Assembly: GCA_964020085.1 (NCBI GenBank)
Contig: OZ026601.1
Coordinates: 16,488,530 to 16,552,529 of the forward strand
Reading direction: 5' to 3'
Length of the DNA: 64,000 bases
Origin: Micromussa lordhowensis
Taxonomy: Eukaryota; Cnidaria; Anthozoa; Scleractinia; Lobophylliidae
In this document: positions 13,463-27,176 of the stretch, in pieces
Layout of the letters: every line of letters starts with the position of its first letter
Numbering within the stretch: the stretch's first letter is position 1
Translations under genes and position numbers: made by a program
Notes under the pieces: generated by a model
Databases searched by the model: none
What the model saw: only the letters and a program-made list of their open reading frames with translations
What the model was told of the DNA's origin: nothing

Positions 13463-16400
13463 GGAGCCACGCAAAAGATCATCGACTAGGATTGTGGGCT
13501 ATGGCATCATATAGGCCACGAGCGAGCACTGCTAGGCCAAGGAAAGATTAATTTCGTTTCGTTTTATTTTTTCTTAAAAAGTATTTTATTTTACATGTTA
13601 TATTTTTCATGTAAATTTGATTTGAAGTATTTCGATATTATTTTTTTTTGTGTAAAGTTTAACTTAACATGAAATAACATAATAAATTACGGAAAACTCC
13701 CAAAATATTATACAAGTTCCTTATGGAATTCCTAGGCCACCATAATACTCAGCCCCACAGGCATCATGTAAACATGAATACTCAGCCCCACAGGCATCAT
13801 GTAAACATGAATACTCAGCCCCACAGGCATTGTGCAAACAGTATATTTAGCCCCACAGGCATTAAACATTATGCTGCGCCCCACAGGCAAAACAGCATCT
13901 CACCTGACAGGTGTTATACATAGCAAAAATATATCTGCATCCTATCCAAAGTGGGTAATAGGTTATTGTTATAGCAACTGGAGATGCCGCGAGATAAAAG
14001 CTATTATAAAAGAAAAATATGTTATAATTGAAGGGTTTCGTGCAAAAAGGGGGCATATATCGGTTTTTAGCGGATTTAATTTTCTGCAGGATCAAGCTAG
14101 TTTTAGGCAGAGTGACTTGTGTTGACATGAAAAACATTGTTCCATAACTGTTTTTGTTGGTTTGTGCTTCATTTTCGCAAAACAACGCATGCAAAAAAAA
14201 CTCAGTCTCTGAAAATCAAAAGAAACCCTTTGTTTCACAGACTGAGATGCTCATTTCGCTTAAAAAAAAAAAAAACAAACAAAAATAGTTTACTAGTTAA
14301 ATGTTGATTTCACGAAAATACTAGACTGCGAGCAGTCTCTCTTTTCCTCGAAAATCCATGGGGATAAATGGAAGGAAGAACGCAAAACAATATGAGCATG
14401 ACTGCGACGTAAGATACGAGTGGCGCATCTGCCGCCCACGCTAGTTTTGGCATCGCGGCTTCGCATATCACGCTCGGACGCTCATGTTGATTTCCGTTCC
14501 TCGTTCCATTTTTCTCTACGGATTTTTGAGCAAAAGAGACACCGCTCGCAGTCTACAAGAATACGTGATCGCAGAGATGCTCTTTTGACTTACGGCAGAG
14601 CAAAATGTTGACTTTGTGAAGCCTTCAAGGTTACGGTTCTGTCATCTGATCCCAGAAGTTCGAAACACTACAAATCATGCCGATTTGAAATAAAATTTAT
14701 GTTATAATCGATTGCTACTTGTTGTCATTATCTGTGTGAATCCCTGCGTCAATAACTTCCAAAAATCCACTTCCTCTTATGGTATGTTGCTGTTTACCAG
14801 GCCACCAAACCAATGAAACGTCCACTGAGTACGATCGCAATGCATGCCGGGAAGGTTCATTTCGCCTTGTGCGTCCACAACCACATTCCGATTGATGCAA
14901 GACATGTTTTATAAGTCAAAAACCAGTTCTCCCTTTCCAAACTTTGACACCGGCAACGTTGGCAAAGGGGCCACAACTCACGAGAAGCATTTTTTCTTGG
15001 GCAAGAACTGCTCTTGGACTTTGCTGCCTGGATCGACCTGATTTCAAATGACGATAACATGAGTATATCCTCGCTCGAACATCAGAGCACATTTTGGTTT
15101 TTTAAAACGTGCTGGTGACTTACAGGTTTATCAAGGCTTTATGATGCCTCTCAACCACCAGGCAGGCATGCAAGGTACTTTAAAACAAGGCTTAAAATAT
15201 TAATTGACAGAGCTCTAAGGCAACACTATTTCCTTTTGACGCTTGATCAATTCACGTCACAATAACCAATGTTAACAATCCGTTCCCAGATTTCCGCTTG
15301 TGTGCTTTTTTCCCTTGACTCAAAAAAAGTGCAGCTAAGATTCTGTGGGATTTGATTTTGACAATGTTAACAGAAAAAATAAGTCAGTTTATATTACTGT
15401 TTATATATTAGAAAATTAGCAACAAAAATGTATTACAAAATACACGCATTGTCCCATGGTGTTATGCGAGTCAAAACTGCGCCATGTGCGATTAGCCAAC
15501 TCCACTTTAATACCAAATATGGGCATTACAAAATGGTCCAAAACTATGACATAATCGAGCTAACAATAGCTATCATAACATCTTCCCCTTTAACGAAATA
15601 CACTGATAAGCTCCAAAAACAATGAAATAAAAACAAAGAAATGTGAACAGTTTCTCAGAGTCTATAAAGTTCAGTAAACTAAGTCCTTGAGTCTCTCAGA
15701 CAGTTCAACTACTCATTTAAAAGTTCAAGAGACAAAATCACTGAATCTCTTTGGTGGTTTCACCACTCTGGTACGGGTGCGCTTTGTGGGCATTGCAAGC
15801 ACAGGATTAGGAGGAATATCAGCCACAGAATCAGAAGAGGTACAGGTTGCTGGATCAGGTAAGTTTGGGCTGTTTCCTTTTGGATCAGGAGCGGCAGCAT
15901 CAGCAACAGGCTGTTCATTGGGATCTTCTGAGGGCACTTTCTGGGCAGTATTGGATGCTGACTGTTCCTTGGGCTTAAGAAAGTGTCTGTTTCGGCGAAT
16001 GTTATCGCTCCCAGTGTTCACCAGATAGGATCTGTCTGACAGCTGTTCAACAAGGGTTCCAGCTTGCCAAATATGTCCTTTTTTGAGAGGTGCGACTCTA
16101 ACTTCTTGTCCAACTTCCAGCTGTGGTAGTGGGTGTGCTGACCGATCGTAATAGCTCTTTGCTTTCTGCCTTTTCAACTCGATTTTCTTTTCAACACCTT
16201 CAACAACTTAAGGGCGGAGCAGGGTTGAGGCTGTTGGCTTTAGTGTCTTTGTTCTTCATGACATGAGTCTTTGTGCTGGACTTGATCCAATGGTTTCAAC
16301 AGGTGTGTTTCTGTATTCTAACAGGGCAAGCCATGGATCTCTGCCATCCCGGAGGGCTTTCTTGAACAAGTTCTTAGTGACCTTCACTGCAGACTCTGCC

Positions 16401-17670
16401 TTGCCATTTGCCTTGTGATGATGTGGAGAAGACGTTACATGTTTGAATTCCCACTCTTCGGCGAATCGTCTGAACTCATGACTTACGAGTTGCGGTCCAT
16501 TGTCAGATACGAGAACATCTGGGATTCCATGCCTGCTGAACTGTTCCTTTAAGAACTGTATGATGGTCGGAGAGGTCATGTCAGCCACTTCTTGGACTTC
16601 CACAAAGTCTGAATAGTAATCTACTAACACGACATACTCTTTCCTATGGAGAGTGAACATGTCAACGGCTACACGACTCCAAGGACGATCTGGAACTTTT
16701 GAAGTCTGCATGGGCTCTTTGGGGTTCCATGTCTGGAATTCTGCACAGACTGAACACTGCGAGACAGCTTCCTTAATCTCACTGCTCATTCCAGGCCAGA
16801 AAACTGAATCTCGGGCCTTTCTCAGACACGATTGGATGCCAAGGTGGCTTGAGTGACTTCGTGCAATGATCTCAGGTCTGATCGTCTTGGGAATGATGAT
16901 ACGTTGGCGCTTGAACAAGATGCCATTATGCAGAGAGATTTCGTCCCGATAGTTCCAGTAATCTCTAATTGGAATAGGTACCTGGCTTTTCTGTTCAGGC
17001 CATCCTACCAACACGGTGGTCTTCAGGGTCTGAAGAACTGTATCCTGCTCTGTCGCTTTCTGCAGCTGAGCTAATCTTTCACTGGACACAATTAATGATT
17101 CCAAAGGGTTTAAGGTTTCAACTTCCAATGCAAACACTTGAAACTCTTTGTCTTCCTCTCCTTGGCTAGCGAGGTAGGCTCTGGAAAGATGATCTGCTAT
17201 GTACATCTGCGAACCTGGTTTGTATGTGACATCCAGATTGAACCGTTGTAGGCGGAGTAACATCCTTTGCAATCTACATGGGGCTGCTAACACGGATTTC
17301 TTGAAAATGGCTTGAAGAGGCTTGTGGTCAGATTCTACTGTGATCCTTTCTCGTCGGGATATGTACTGGCTGAACCTCTGACAGGCAAACACGATTGCAA
17401 GACATTCTTTCTCTATTTGAGCATACCTTCTCTCGGTTGGTGAGAGTGTTTTTGATGCAAAGGCTACAGGTTGACCGTTCTGAAGAAGGACTGCGCCCAA
17501 ACCTTTTTCGCTTGCATCACATTGAAGGGTGACTTCTGCATTGCAATCATAATACTTGAGAATGGGGTGGTTAACCAAAAGCTTCTTTACTTCCTTGAAG
17601 GCTGTGTCATGCTGTTTAGCTCATGTGAACTTAGCATCCTTAGAGGTTAGGTCCCTTAGAGGCTGTGCTA
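13463..17670 (-). repeat. Array unit U4 (4208 bp, no deletion)
   Basis: LTR 15460-15580, MITE 14322-14555. It is one base longer than U5-U7 because the A-run near 14262-14275 has one extra A. It is the leftmost unit with an intact integrase core. It shares GGCTTTAG (about 16236) and GGACTTGATCC (about 16276) with the left block but AAGTTTGGGC (about 15865) only with U7, so it looks mosaic. Confidence 0.95.
15725..17578 (-). pseudogene. gypsy RNase H-integrase remnant in U4, integrase core intact
   Basis: Frame 17578-16256 (440 codons) keeps RNase H and the full integrase triad including the glutamate of NGKAES. It ends at the inherited TGA after QRLMS; the C-terminal segment is 16177-15725. 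It reads SSPAQ where U5-U7 read SRPAQ. Confidence 0.85.
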
Positions 17671-20600
17671 GGAGCCACGCAAAAGATCATCGACTAGGAT
17701 TGTGGGCTATGGCATCATATAGGCCACGAGCGAGCACTGCTAGGCCAAGGAAAGATTAATTTCGTTTCGTTTTATTTTTTCTTAAAAAGTATTTTATTTT
17801 ACATGTTATATTTTTCATGTAAATTTGATTTGAAGTATTTCGATATTATTTTTTTTTGTGTAAAGTTTAACTTAACATGAAATAACATAATAAATTACGG
17901 AAAACTCCCAAAATATTATACAAGTTCCTTATGGAATTCCTAGGCCACCATAATACTCAGCCCCACAGGCATCATGTAAACATGAATACTCAGCCCCACA
18001 GGCATCATGTAAACATGAATACTCAGCCCCACAGGCATTGTGCAAACAGTATATTTAGCCCCACAGGCATTAAACATTATGCTGCGCCCCACAGGCAAAA
18101 CAGCATCTCACCTGACAGGTGTTATACATAGCAAAAATATATCTGCATCCTATCCAAAGTGGGTAATAGGTTATTGTTATAGCAACTGGAGATGCCGCGA
18201 GATAAAAGCTATTATAAAAGAAAAATATGTTATAATTGAAGGGTTTCGTGCAAAAAGGGGGCATATATCGGTTTTTAGCGGATTTAATTTTCTGCAGGAT
18301 CAAGCTAGTTTTAGGCAGAGTGACTTGTGTTGACATGAAAAACATTGTTCCATAACTGTTTTTGTTGGTTTGTGCTTCATTTTCGCAAAACAACGCATGC
18401 AAAAAAAACTCAGTCTCTGAAAATCAAAAGAAACCCTTTGTTTCACAGACTGAGATGCTCATTTCGCTTAAAAAAAAAAAAACAAACAAAAATAGTTTAC
18501 TAGTTAAATGTTGATTTCACGAAAATACTAGACTGCGAGCAGTCTCTCTTTTCCTCGAAAATCCATGGGGATAAATGGAAGGAAGAACGCAAAACAATAT
18601 GAGCATGACTGCGACGTAAGATACGAGTGGCGCATCTGCCGCCCACGCTAGTTTTGGCATCGCGGCTTCGCATATCACGCTCGGACGCTCATGTTGATTT
18701 CCGTTCCTCGTTCCATTTTTCTCTACGGATTTTTGAGCAAAAGAGACACCGCTCGCAGTCTACAAGAATACGTGATCGCAGAGATGCTCTTTTGACTTAC
18801 GGCAGAGCAAAATGTTGACTTTGTGAAGCCTTCAAGGTTACGGTTCTGTCATCTGATCCCAGAAGTTCGAAACACTACAAATCATGCCGATTTGAAATAA
18901 AATTTATGTTATAATCGATTGCTACTTGTTGTCATTATCTGTGTGAATCCCTGCGTCAATAACTTCCAAAAATCCACTTCCTCTTATGGTATGTTGCTGT
19001 TTACCAGGCCACCAAACCAATGAAACGTCCACTGAGTACGATCGCAATGCATGCCGGGAAGGTTCATTTCGCCTTGTGCGTCCACAACCACATTCCGATT
19101 GATGCAAGACATGTTTTATAAGTCAAAAACCAGTTCTCCCTTTCCAAACTTTGACACCGGCAACGTTGGCAAAGGGGCCACAACTCACGAGAAGCATTTT
19201 TTCTTGGGCAAGAACTGCTCTTGGACTTTGCTGCCTGGATCGACCTGATTTCAAATGACGATAACATGAGTATATCCTCGCTCGAACATCAGAGCACATT
19301 TTGGTTTTTTAAAACGTGCTGGTGACTTACAGGTTTATCAAGGCTTTATGATGCCTCTCAACCACCAGGCAGGCATGCAAGGTACTTTAAAACAAGGCTT
19401 AAAATATTAATTGACAGAGCTCTAAGGCAACACTATTTCCTTTTGACGCTTGATCAATTCACGTCACAATAACCAATGTTAACAATCCGTTCCCAGATTT
19501 CCGCTTGTGTGCTTTTTTCCCTTGACTCAAAAAAAGTGCAGCTAAGATTCTGTGGGATTTGATTTTGACAATGTTAACAGAAAAAATAAGTCAGTTTATA
19601 TTACTGTTTATATATTAGAAAATTAGCAACAAAAATGTATTACAAAATACACGCATTGTCCCATGGTGTTATGCGAGTCAAAACTGCGCCATGTGCGATT
19701 AGCCAACTCCACTTTAATACCAAATATGGGCATTACAAAATGGTCCAAAACTATGACATAATCGAGCTAACAATAGCTATCATAACATCTTCCCCTTTAA
19801 CGAAATACACTGATAAGCTCCAAAAACAATGAAATAAAAACAAAGAAATGTGAACAGTTTCTCAGAGTCTATAAAGTTCAGTAAACTAAGTCCTTGAGTC
19901 TCTCAGACAGTTCAACTACTCATTTAAAAGTTCAAGAGACAAAATCACTGAATCTCTTTGGTGGTTTCACCACTCTGGTACGGGTGCGCTTTGTGGGCAT
20001 TGCAAGCACAGGATTAGGAGGAATATCAGCCACAGAATCAGAAGAGGTACAGGTTGCTGGATCAGGTAAGTTTAGGCTGTTTCCTTTTGGATCAGGAGCG
20101 GCAGCATCAGCAACAGGCTGTTCATTGGGATCTTCTGAGGGCACTTTCTGGGCAGTATTGGATGCTGACTGTTCCTTGGGCTTAAGAAAGTGTCTGTTTC
20201 GGCGAATGTTATCGCTCCCAGTGTTCACCAGATAGGATCTGTCTGACAGCTGTTCAACAAGGGTTCCAGCTTGCCAAATATGTCCTTTTTTGAGAGGTGC
20301 GACTCTAACTTCTTGTCCAACTTCCAGCTGTGGTAGTGGGTGTGCTGACCGATCGTAATAGCTCTTTGCTTTCTGCCTTTTCAACTCGATTTTCTTTTCA
20401 ACACCTTCAACAACTTAAGGGCGGAGCAGGGTTGAGGCTGTTGGCATTAGTGTCTTTGTTCTTCATGACATGAGTCTTTGTGCTGGACGTGATCCAATGG
20501 TTTCAACAGGTGTGTTTCTGTATTCTAACAGGGCAAGCCATGGATCTCTGCCATCCCGGAGGGCTTTCTTGAACAAGTTCTTAGTGACCTTCACTGCAGA

Positions 20601-21877
20601 CTCTGCCTTGCCATTTGCCTTGTGATGATGTGGAGAAGACGTTACATGTTTGAATTCCCACTCTTCGGCGAATCGTCTGAACTCATGACTTACGAGTTGC
20701 GGTCCATTGTCAGATACGAGAACATCTGGGATTCCATGCCTGCTGAACTGTTCCTTTAAGAACTGTATGATGGTCGGAGAGGTCATGTCAGCCACTTCTT
20801 GGACTTCCACAAAGTCTGAATAGTAATCTACTAACACGACATACTCTTTCCTATGGAGAGTGAACATGTCAACGGCTACACGACTCCAAGGACGATCTGG
20901 AACTTTTGAAGTCTGCATGGGCTCTTTGGGGTTCCATGTCTGGAATTCTGCACAGACTGAACACTGCGAGACAGCTTCCTTAATCTCACTGCTCATTCCA
21001 GGCCAGAAAACTGAATCTCGGGCCTTTCTCAGACACGATTGGATGCCAAGGTGGCTTGAGTGACTTCGTGCAATGATCTCAGGTCTGATCGTCTTGGGAA
21101 TGATGATACGTTGGCGCTTGAACAAGATGCCATTATGCAGAGAGATTTCGTCCCGATAGTTCCAGTAATCTCTAATTGGAATAGGTACCTGGCTTTTCTG
21201 TTCAGGCCATCCTACCAACACGGTGGTCTTCAGGGTCTGAAGAACTGTATCCTGCTCTGTCGCTTTCTGCAGCTGAGCTAATCTTTCACTGGACACAATT
21301 AATGATTCCAAAGGGTTTAAGGTTTCAACTTCCAATGCAAACACTTGAAACTCTTTGTCTTCCTCTCCTTGGCTAGCGAGGTAGGCTCTGGAAAGATGAT
21401 CTGCTATGTACATCTGCGAACCTGGTTTGTATGTGACATCCAGATTGAACCGTTGTAGGCGGAGTAACATCCTTTGCAATCTACATGGGGCTGCTAACAC
21501 GGATTTCTTGAAAATGGCTTGAAGAGGCTTGTGGTCAGATTCTACTGTGATCCTTTCTCGTCGGGATATGTACTGGCTGAACCTCTGACAGGCAAACACG
21601 ATTGCAAGACATTCTTTCTCTATTTGAGCATACCTTCTCTCGGTTGGTGAGAGTGTTTTTGATGCAAAGGCTACAGGTTGACCGTTCTGAAGAAGGACTG
21701 CGCCCAAACCTTTTTCGCTTGCATCACATTGAAGGGTGACTTCTGCATTGCAATCATAATACTTGAGAATGGGGTGGTTAACCAAAAGCTTCTTTACTTC
21801 CTTGAAGGCTGTGTCATGCTGTTTAGCTCATGTGAACTTAGCATCCTTAGAGGTTAGGTCCCTTAGAGGCTGTGCTA
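17671..21877 (-). repeat. Array unit U5 (4207 bp, no deletion)
   Basis: LTR 19667-19787, MITE 18529-18762. It carries the right-block variants GGCATTAG (about 20444) and GGACGTGATCC (about 20486) together with ACCAAAAG (about 21781), which is shared with U3 and U4 but absent from U6 and U7. Confidence 0.95.
19932..21785 (-). pseudogene. gypsy RNase H-integrase remnant in U5, integrase core intact
   Basis: Frame 21785-20463 has the complete RNase H and integrase motifs; C-terminal segment 20384-19932. It has no start context, RT or gag of its own. Confidence 0.85.
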
Positions 21878-24800
21878 GGAGCCACGCAAAAGATCATCGA
21901 CTAGGATTGTGGGCTATGGCATCATATAGGCCACGAGCGAGCACTGCTAGGCCAAGGAAAGATTAATTTCGTTTCGTTTTATTTTTTCTTAAAAAGTATT
22001 TTATTTTACATGTTATATTTTTCATGTAAATTTGATTTGAAGTATTTCGATATTATTTTTTTTTGTGTAAAGTTTAACTTAACATGAAATAACATAATAA
22101 ATTACGGAAAACTCCCAAAATATTATACAAGTTCCTTATGGAATTCCTAGGCCACCATAATACTCAGCCCCACAGGCATCATGTAAACATGAATACTCAG
22201 CCCCACAGGCATCATGTAAACATGAATACTCAGCCCCACAGGCATTGTGCAAACAGTATATTTAGCCCCACAGGCATTAAACATTATGCTGCGCCCCACA
22301 GGCAAAACAGCATCTCACCTGACAGGTGTTATACATAGCAAAAATATATCTGCATCCTATCCAAAGTGGGTAATAGGTTATTGTTATAGCAACTGGAGAT
22401 GCCGCGAGATAAAAGCTATTATAAAAGAAAAATATGTTATAATTGAAGGGTTTCGTGCAAAAAGGGGGCATATATCGGTTTTTAGCGGATTTAATTTTCT
22501 GCAGGATCAAGCTAGTTTTAGGCAGAGTGACTTGTGTTGACATGAAAAACATTGTTCCATAACTGTTTTTGTTGGTTTGTGCTTCATTTTCGCAAAACAA
22601 CGCATGCAAAAAAAACTCAGTCTCTGAAAATCAAAAGAAACCCTTTGTTTCACAGACTGAGATGCTCATTTCGCTTAAAAAAAAAAAAACAAACAAAAAT
22701 AGTTTACTAGTTAAATGTTGATTTCACGAAAATACTAGACTGCGAGCAGTCTCTCTTTTCCTCGAAAATCCATGGGGATAAATGGAAGGAAGAACGCAAA
22801 ACAATATGAGCATGACTGCGACGTAAGATACGAGTGGCGCATCTGCCGCCCACGCTAGTTTTGGCATCGCGGCTTCGCATATCACGCTCGGACGCTCATG
22901 TTGATTTCCGTTCCTCGTTCCATTTTTCTCTACGGATTTTTGAGCAAAAGAGACACCGCTCGCAGTCTACAAGAATACGTGATCGCAGAGATGCTCTTTT
23001 GACTTACGGCAGAGCAAAATGTTGACTTTGTGAAGCCTTCAAGGTTACGGTTCTGTCATCTGATCCCAGAAGTTCGAAACACTACAAATCATGCCGATTT
23101 GAAATAAAATTTATGTTATAATCGATTGCTACTTGTTGTCATTATCTGTGTGAATCCCTGCGTCAATAACTTCCAAAAATCCACTTCCTCTTATGGTATG
23201 TTGCTGTTTACCAGGCCACCAAACCAATGAAACGTCCACTGAGTACGATCGCAATGCATGCCGGGAAGGTTCATTTCGCCTTGTGCGTCCACAACCACAT
23301 TCCGATTGATGCAAGACATGTTTTATAAGTCAAAAACCAGTTCTCCCTTTCCAAACTTTGACACCGGCAACGTTGGCAAAGGGGCCACAACTCACGAGAA
23401 GCATTTTTTCTTGGGCAAGAACTGCTCTTGGACTTTGCTGCCTGGATCGACCTGATTTCAAATGACGATAACATGAGTATATCCTCGCTCGAACATCAGA
23501 GCACATTTTGGTTTTTTAAAACGTGCTGGTGACTTACAGGTTTATCAAGGCTTTATGATGCCTCTCAACCACCAGGCAGGCATGCAAGGTACTTTAAAAC
23601 AAGGCTTAAAATATTAATTGACAGAGCTCTAAGGCAACACTATTTCCTTTTGACGCTTGATCAATTCACGTCACAATAACCAATGTTAACAATCCGTTCC
23701 CAGATTTCCGCTTGTGTGCTTTTTTCCCTTGACTCAAAAAAAGTGCAGCTAAGATTCTGTGGGATTTGATTTTGACAATGTTAACAGAAAAAATAAGTCA
23801 GTTTATATTACTGTTTATATATTAGAAAATTAGCAACAAAAATGTATTACAAAATACACGCATTGTCCCATGGTGTTATGCGAGTCAAAACTGCGCCATG
23901 TGCGATTAGCCAACTCCACTTTAATACCAAATATGGGCATTACAAAATGGTCCAAAACTATGACATAATCGAGCTAACAATAGCTATCATAACATCTTCC
24001 CCTTTAACGAAATACACTGATAAGCTCCAAAAACAATGAAATAAAAACAAAGAAATGTGAACAGTTTCTCAGAGTCTATAAAGTTCAGTAAACTAAGTCC
24101 TTGAGTCTCTCAGACAGTTCAACTACTCATTTAAAAGTTCAAGAGACAAAATCACTGAATCTCTTTGGTGGTTTCACCACTCTGGTACGGGTGCGCTTTG
24201 TGGGCATTGCAAGCACAGGATTAGGAGGAATATCAGCCACAGAATCAGAAGAGGTACAGGTTGCTGGATCAGGTAAGTTTAGGCTGTTTCCTTTTGGATC
24301 AGGAGCGGCAGCATCAGCAACAGGCTGTTCATTGGGATCTTCTGAGGGCACTTTCTGGGCAGTATTGGATGCTGACTGTTCCTTGGGCTTAAGAAAGTGT
24401 CTGTTTCGGCGAATGTTATCGCTCCCAGTGTTCACCAGATAGGATCTGTCTGACAGCTGTTCAACAAGGGTTCCAGCTTGCCAAATATGTCCTTTTTTGA
24501 GAGGTGCGACTCTAACTTCTTGTCCAACTTCCAGCTGTGGTAGTGGGTGTGCTGACCGATCGTAATAGCTCTTTGCTTTCTGCCTTTTCAACTCGATTTT
24601 CTTTTCAACACCTTCAACAACTTAAGGGCGGAGCAGGGTTGAGGCTGTTGGCATTAGTGTCTTTGTTCTTCATGACATGAGTCTTTGTGCTGGACGTGAT
24701 CCAATGGTTTCAACAGGTGTGTTTCTGTATTCTAACAGGGCAAGCCATGGATCTCTGCCATCCCGGAGGGCTTTCTTGAACAAGTTCTTAGTGACCTTCA

Positions 24801-26084
24801 CTGCAGACTCTGCCTTGCCATTTGCCTTGTGATGATGTGGAGAAGACGTTACATGTTTGAATTCCCACTCTTCGGCGAATCGTCTGAACTCATGACTTAC
24901 GAGTTGCGGTCCATTGTCAGATACGAGAACATCTGGGATTCCATGCCTGCTGAACTGTTCCTTTAAGAACTGTATGATGGTCGGAGAGGTCATGTCAGCC
25001 ACTTCTTGGACTTCCACAAAGTCTGAATAGTAATCTACTAACACGACATACTCTTTCCTATGGAGAGTGAACATGTCAACGGCTACACGACTCCAAGGAC
25101 GATCTGGAACTTTTGAAGTCTGCATGGGCTCTTTGGGGTTCCATGTCTGGAATTCTGCACAGACTGAACACTGCGAGACAGCTTCCTTAATCTCACTGCT
25201 CATTCCAGGCCAGAAAACTGAATCTCGGGCCTTTCTCAGACACGATTGGATGCCAAGGTGGCTTGAGTGACTTCGTGCAATGATCTCAGGTCTGATCGTC
25301 TTGGGAATGATGATACGTTGGCGCTTGAACAAGATGCCATTATGCAGAGAGATTTCGTCCCGATAGTTTCAGTAATCTCTAATTGGAATAGGTACCTGGC
25401 TTTTCTGTTCAGGCCATCCTACCAACACGGTGGTCTTCAGGGTCTGAAGAACTGTATCCTGCTCTGTCGCTTTCTGCAGCTGAGCTAATCTTTCACTGGA
25501 CACAATTAATGATTCCAAAGGGTTTAAGGTTTCAACTTCCAATGCAAACACTTGAAACTCTTTGTCTTCCTCTCCTTGGCTAGCGAGGTAGGCTCTGGAA
25601 AGATGATCTGCTATGTACATCTGCGAACCTGGTTTGTATGTGACATCCAGATTGAACCGTTGTAGGCGGAGTAACATCCTTTGCAATCTACATGGGGCTG
25701 CTAACACGGATTTCTTGAAAATGGCTTGAAGAGGCTTGTGGTCAGATTCTACTGTGATCCTTTCTCGTCGGGATATGTACTGGCTGAACCTCTGACAGGC
25801 AAACACGATTGCAAGACATTCTTTCTCTATTTGAGCATACCTTCTCTCGGTTGGTGAGAGTGTTTTTGATGCAAAGGCTACAGGTTGACCGTTCTGAAGA
25901 AGGACTGCGCCCAAACCTTTTTCGCTTGCATCACATTGAAGGGTGACTTCTGCATTGCAATCATAATACTTGAGAATGGGGTGGTTAACCACAAGCTTCT
26001 TTACTTCCTTGAAGGCTGTGTCATGCTGTTTAGCTCATGTGAACTTAGCATCCTTAGAGGTTAGGTCCCTTAGAGGCTGTGCTA
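21878..26084 (-). repeat. Array unit U6 (4207 bp, no deletion)
   Basis: LTR 23874-23994, MITE 22736-22969. Private change near 25369 (GTTTCAG instead of GTTCCAG) turns a Trp codon of the integrase N-terminal region into a stop on the minus strand, cutting the frame into 25369-25992 and 24670-25332. Confidence 0.95.
24139..25992 (-). pseudogene. gypsy RNase H-integrase remnant in U6, Trp-to-stop
   Basis: RNase H and the linker lie in 25992-25369, interrupted by a private stop after PIRDY. Integrase HHCC and core follow in the same frame at 25332-24670; C-terminal segment 24591-24139. Confidence 0.85.
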
Positions 26085-26365
26085 GGAGCCACGCAAAAGA
26101 TCATCGACTAGGATTGTGGGCTATGGCATCATATAGGCCACGAGCGAGCACTGCTAGGCCAAGGAAAGATTAATTTCGTTTCGTTTTATTTTTTCTTAAA
26201 AAGTATTTTATTTTACATGTTATATTTTTCATGTAAATTTGATTTGAAGTATTTCGATATTATTTTTTTTTGTGTAAAGTTTAACTTAACATGAAATAAC
26301 ATAATAAATTACGGAAAACTCCCAAAATATTATACAAGTTCCTTATGGAATTCCTAGGCCACCAT

Positions 26366-26511
26366 AATACTCAGCCCCACAGGCATCATGTAAACATGAA
26401 TACTCAGCCCCACAGGCATCATGTAAACATGAATACTCAGCCCCACAGGCATTGTGCAAACAGTATATTTAGCCCCACAGGCATTAAACATTATGCTGCG
26501 CCCCACAGGCA
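26366..26511. repeat. 33-bp minisatellite (core GCCCCACAGGCA), one per unit
   Basis: There are three near-perfect 33-bp repeats of the AATACTCAGCCCCACAGGCA type followed by two degenerate copies, ending at CCCACAGGCAAAAC. The same tract lies at 1165-1310 in U1 and at the equivalent place in U2-U6. It codes only for a meaningless QPHRH-type repeat. It belongs to the flank part of the unit and predates array formation. Confidence 0.85.
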
Positions 26512-26822
26512 AAACAGCATCTCACCTGACAGGTGTTATACATAGCAAAAATATATCTGCATCCTATCCAAAGTGGATAATAGGTTATTGTTATAGCAAC
26601 TGGAGATGCCGCGAGATAAAAGCTATTATAAAAGAAAAATATGTTATAATTGAAGGGTTTCGTGCAAAAAGGGGGCATATATCGGTTTTTAGCGGATTTA
26701 ATTTTCTGCAGGATCAAGCTAGTTTTAGGCAGAGTGACTTGTGTTGACATGAAAAACATTGTTCCATAACTGTTTTTGTTGGTTTGTGCTTCATTTTCGC
26801 AAAACAACGCATGCAAAAAAAA

Positions 26823-26868
26823 CTCAGTCTCTGAAAATCAAAAGAAACCCTTTGTTTCACAGACTGAG
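26823..26868. repeat. Hairpin, 14-bp arms, in each unit
   Basis: CTCAGTCTCTGAAA pairs with TTTCACAGACTGAG (one mismatch), loop about 18 nt. In U1 it lies at 1622-1667. An A-run of 12-13 lies just downstream. I cannot assign it to an RNA family. Confidence 0.6.
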
Positions 26869-26942
26869 ATGCTCATTTCGCTTAAAAAAAAAAAAACAAA
26901 CAAAAATAGTTTACTAGTTAAATGTTGATTTCACGAAAATAC

Positions 26943-27176
26943 TAGACTGCGAGCAGTCTCTCTTTTCCTCGAAAATCCATGGGGATAAATGGAAGGAAGA
27001 ACGCAAAACAATATGAGCATGACTGCGACGTAAGATACGAGTGGCGCATCTGCCGCCCACGCTAGTTTTGGCATCGCGGCTTCGCATATCACGCTCGGAC
27101 GCTCATGTTGATTTCCGTTCCTCGTTCCATTTTTCTCTACGGATTTTTGAGCAAAAGAGACACCGCTCGCAGTCTA
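26943..27176. mobile_element. MITE, 234 bp, 36-bp TIRs (7 copies, one per unit)
   Basis: The left end TAGACTGCGAGCAGTCTC and the right end (as reverse complement TAGACTGCGAGCGGTGTC) match over 36 bp with about four mismatches. There is no coding capacity. The element sits in the flank part of the unit and was carried along in the amplification (1742-1975, 5935-6168, 10128-10361, 14322-14555, 18529-18762, 22736-22969). The terminal TA could be a TA target duplication. The transposase family that moved it is not visible. Confidence 0.75.

Noticed and set aside
26366..26511. CRISPR-like array of 33-bp repeats
   Set aside because: Repeats are contiguous with no unique spacers, in a eukaryotic context; it is a minisatellite.
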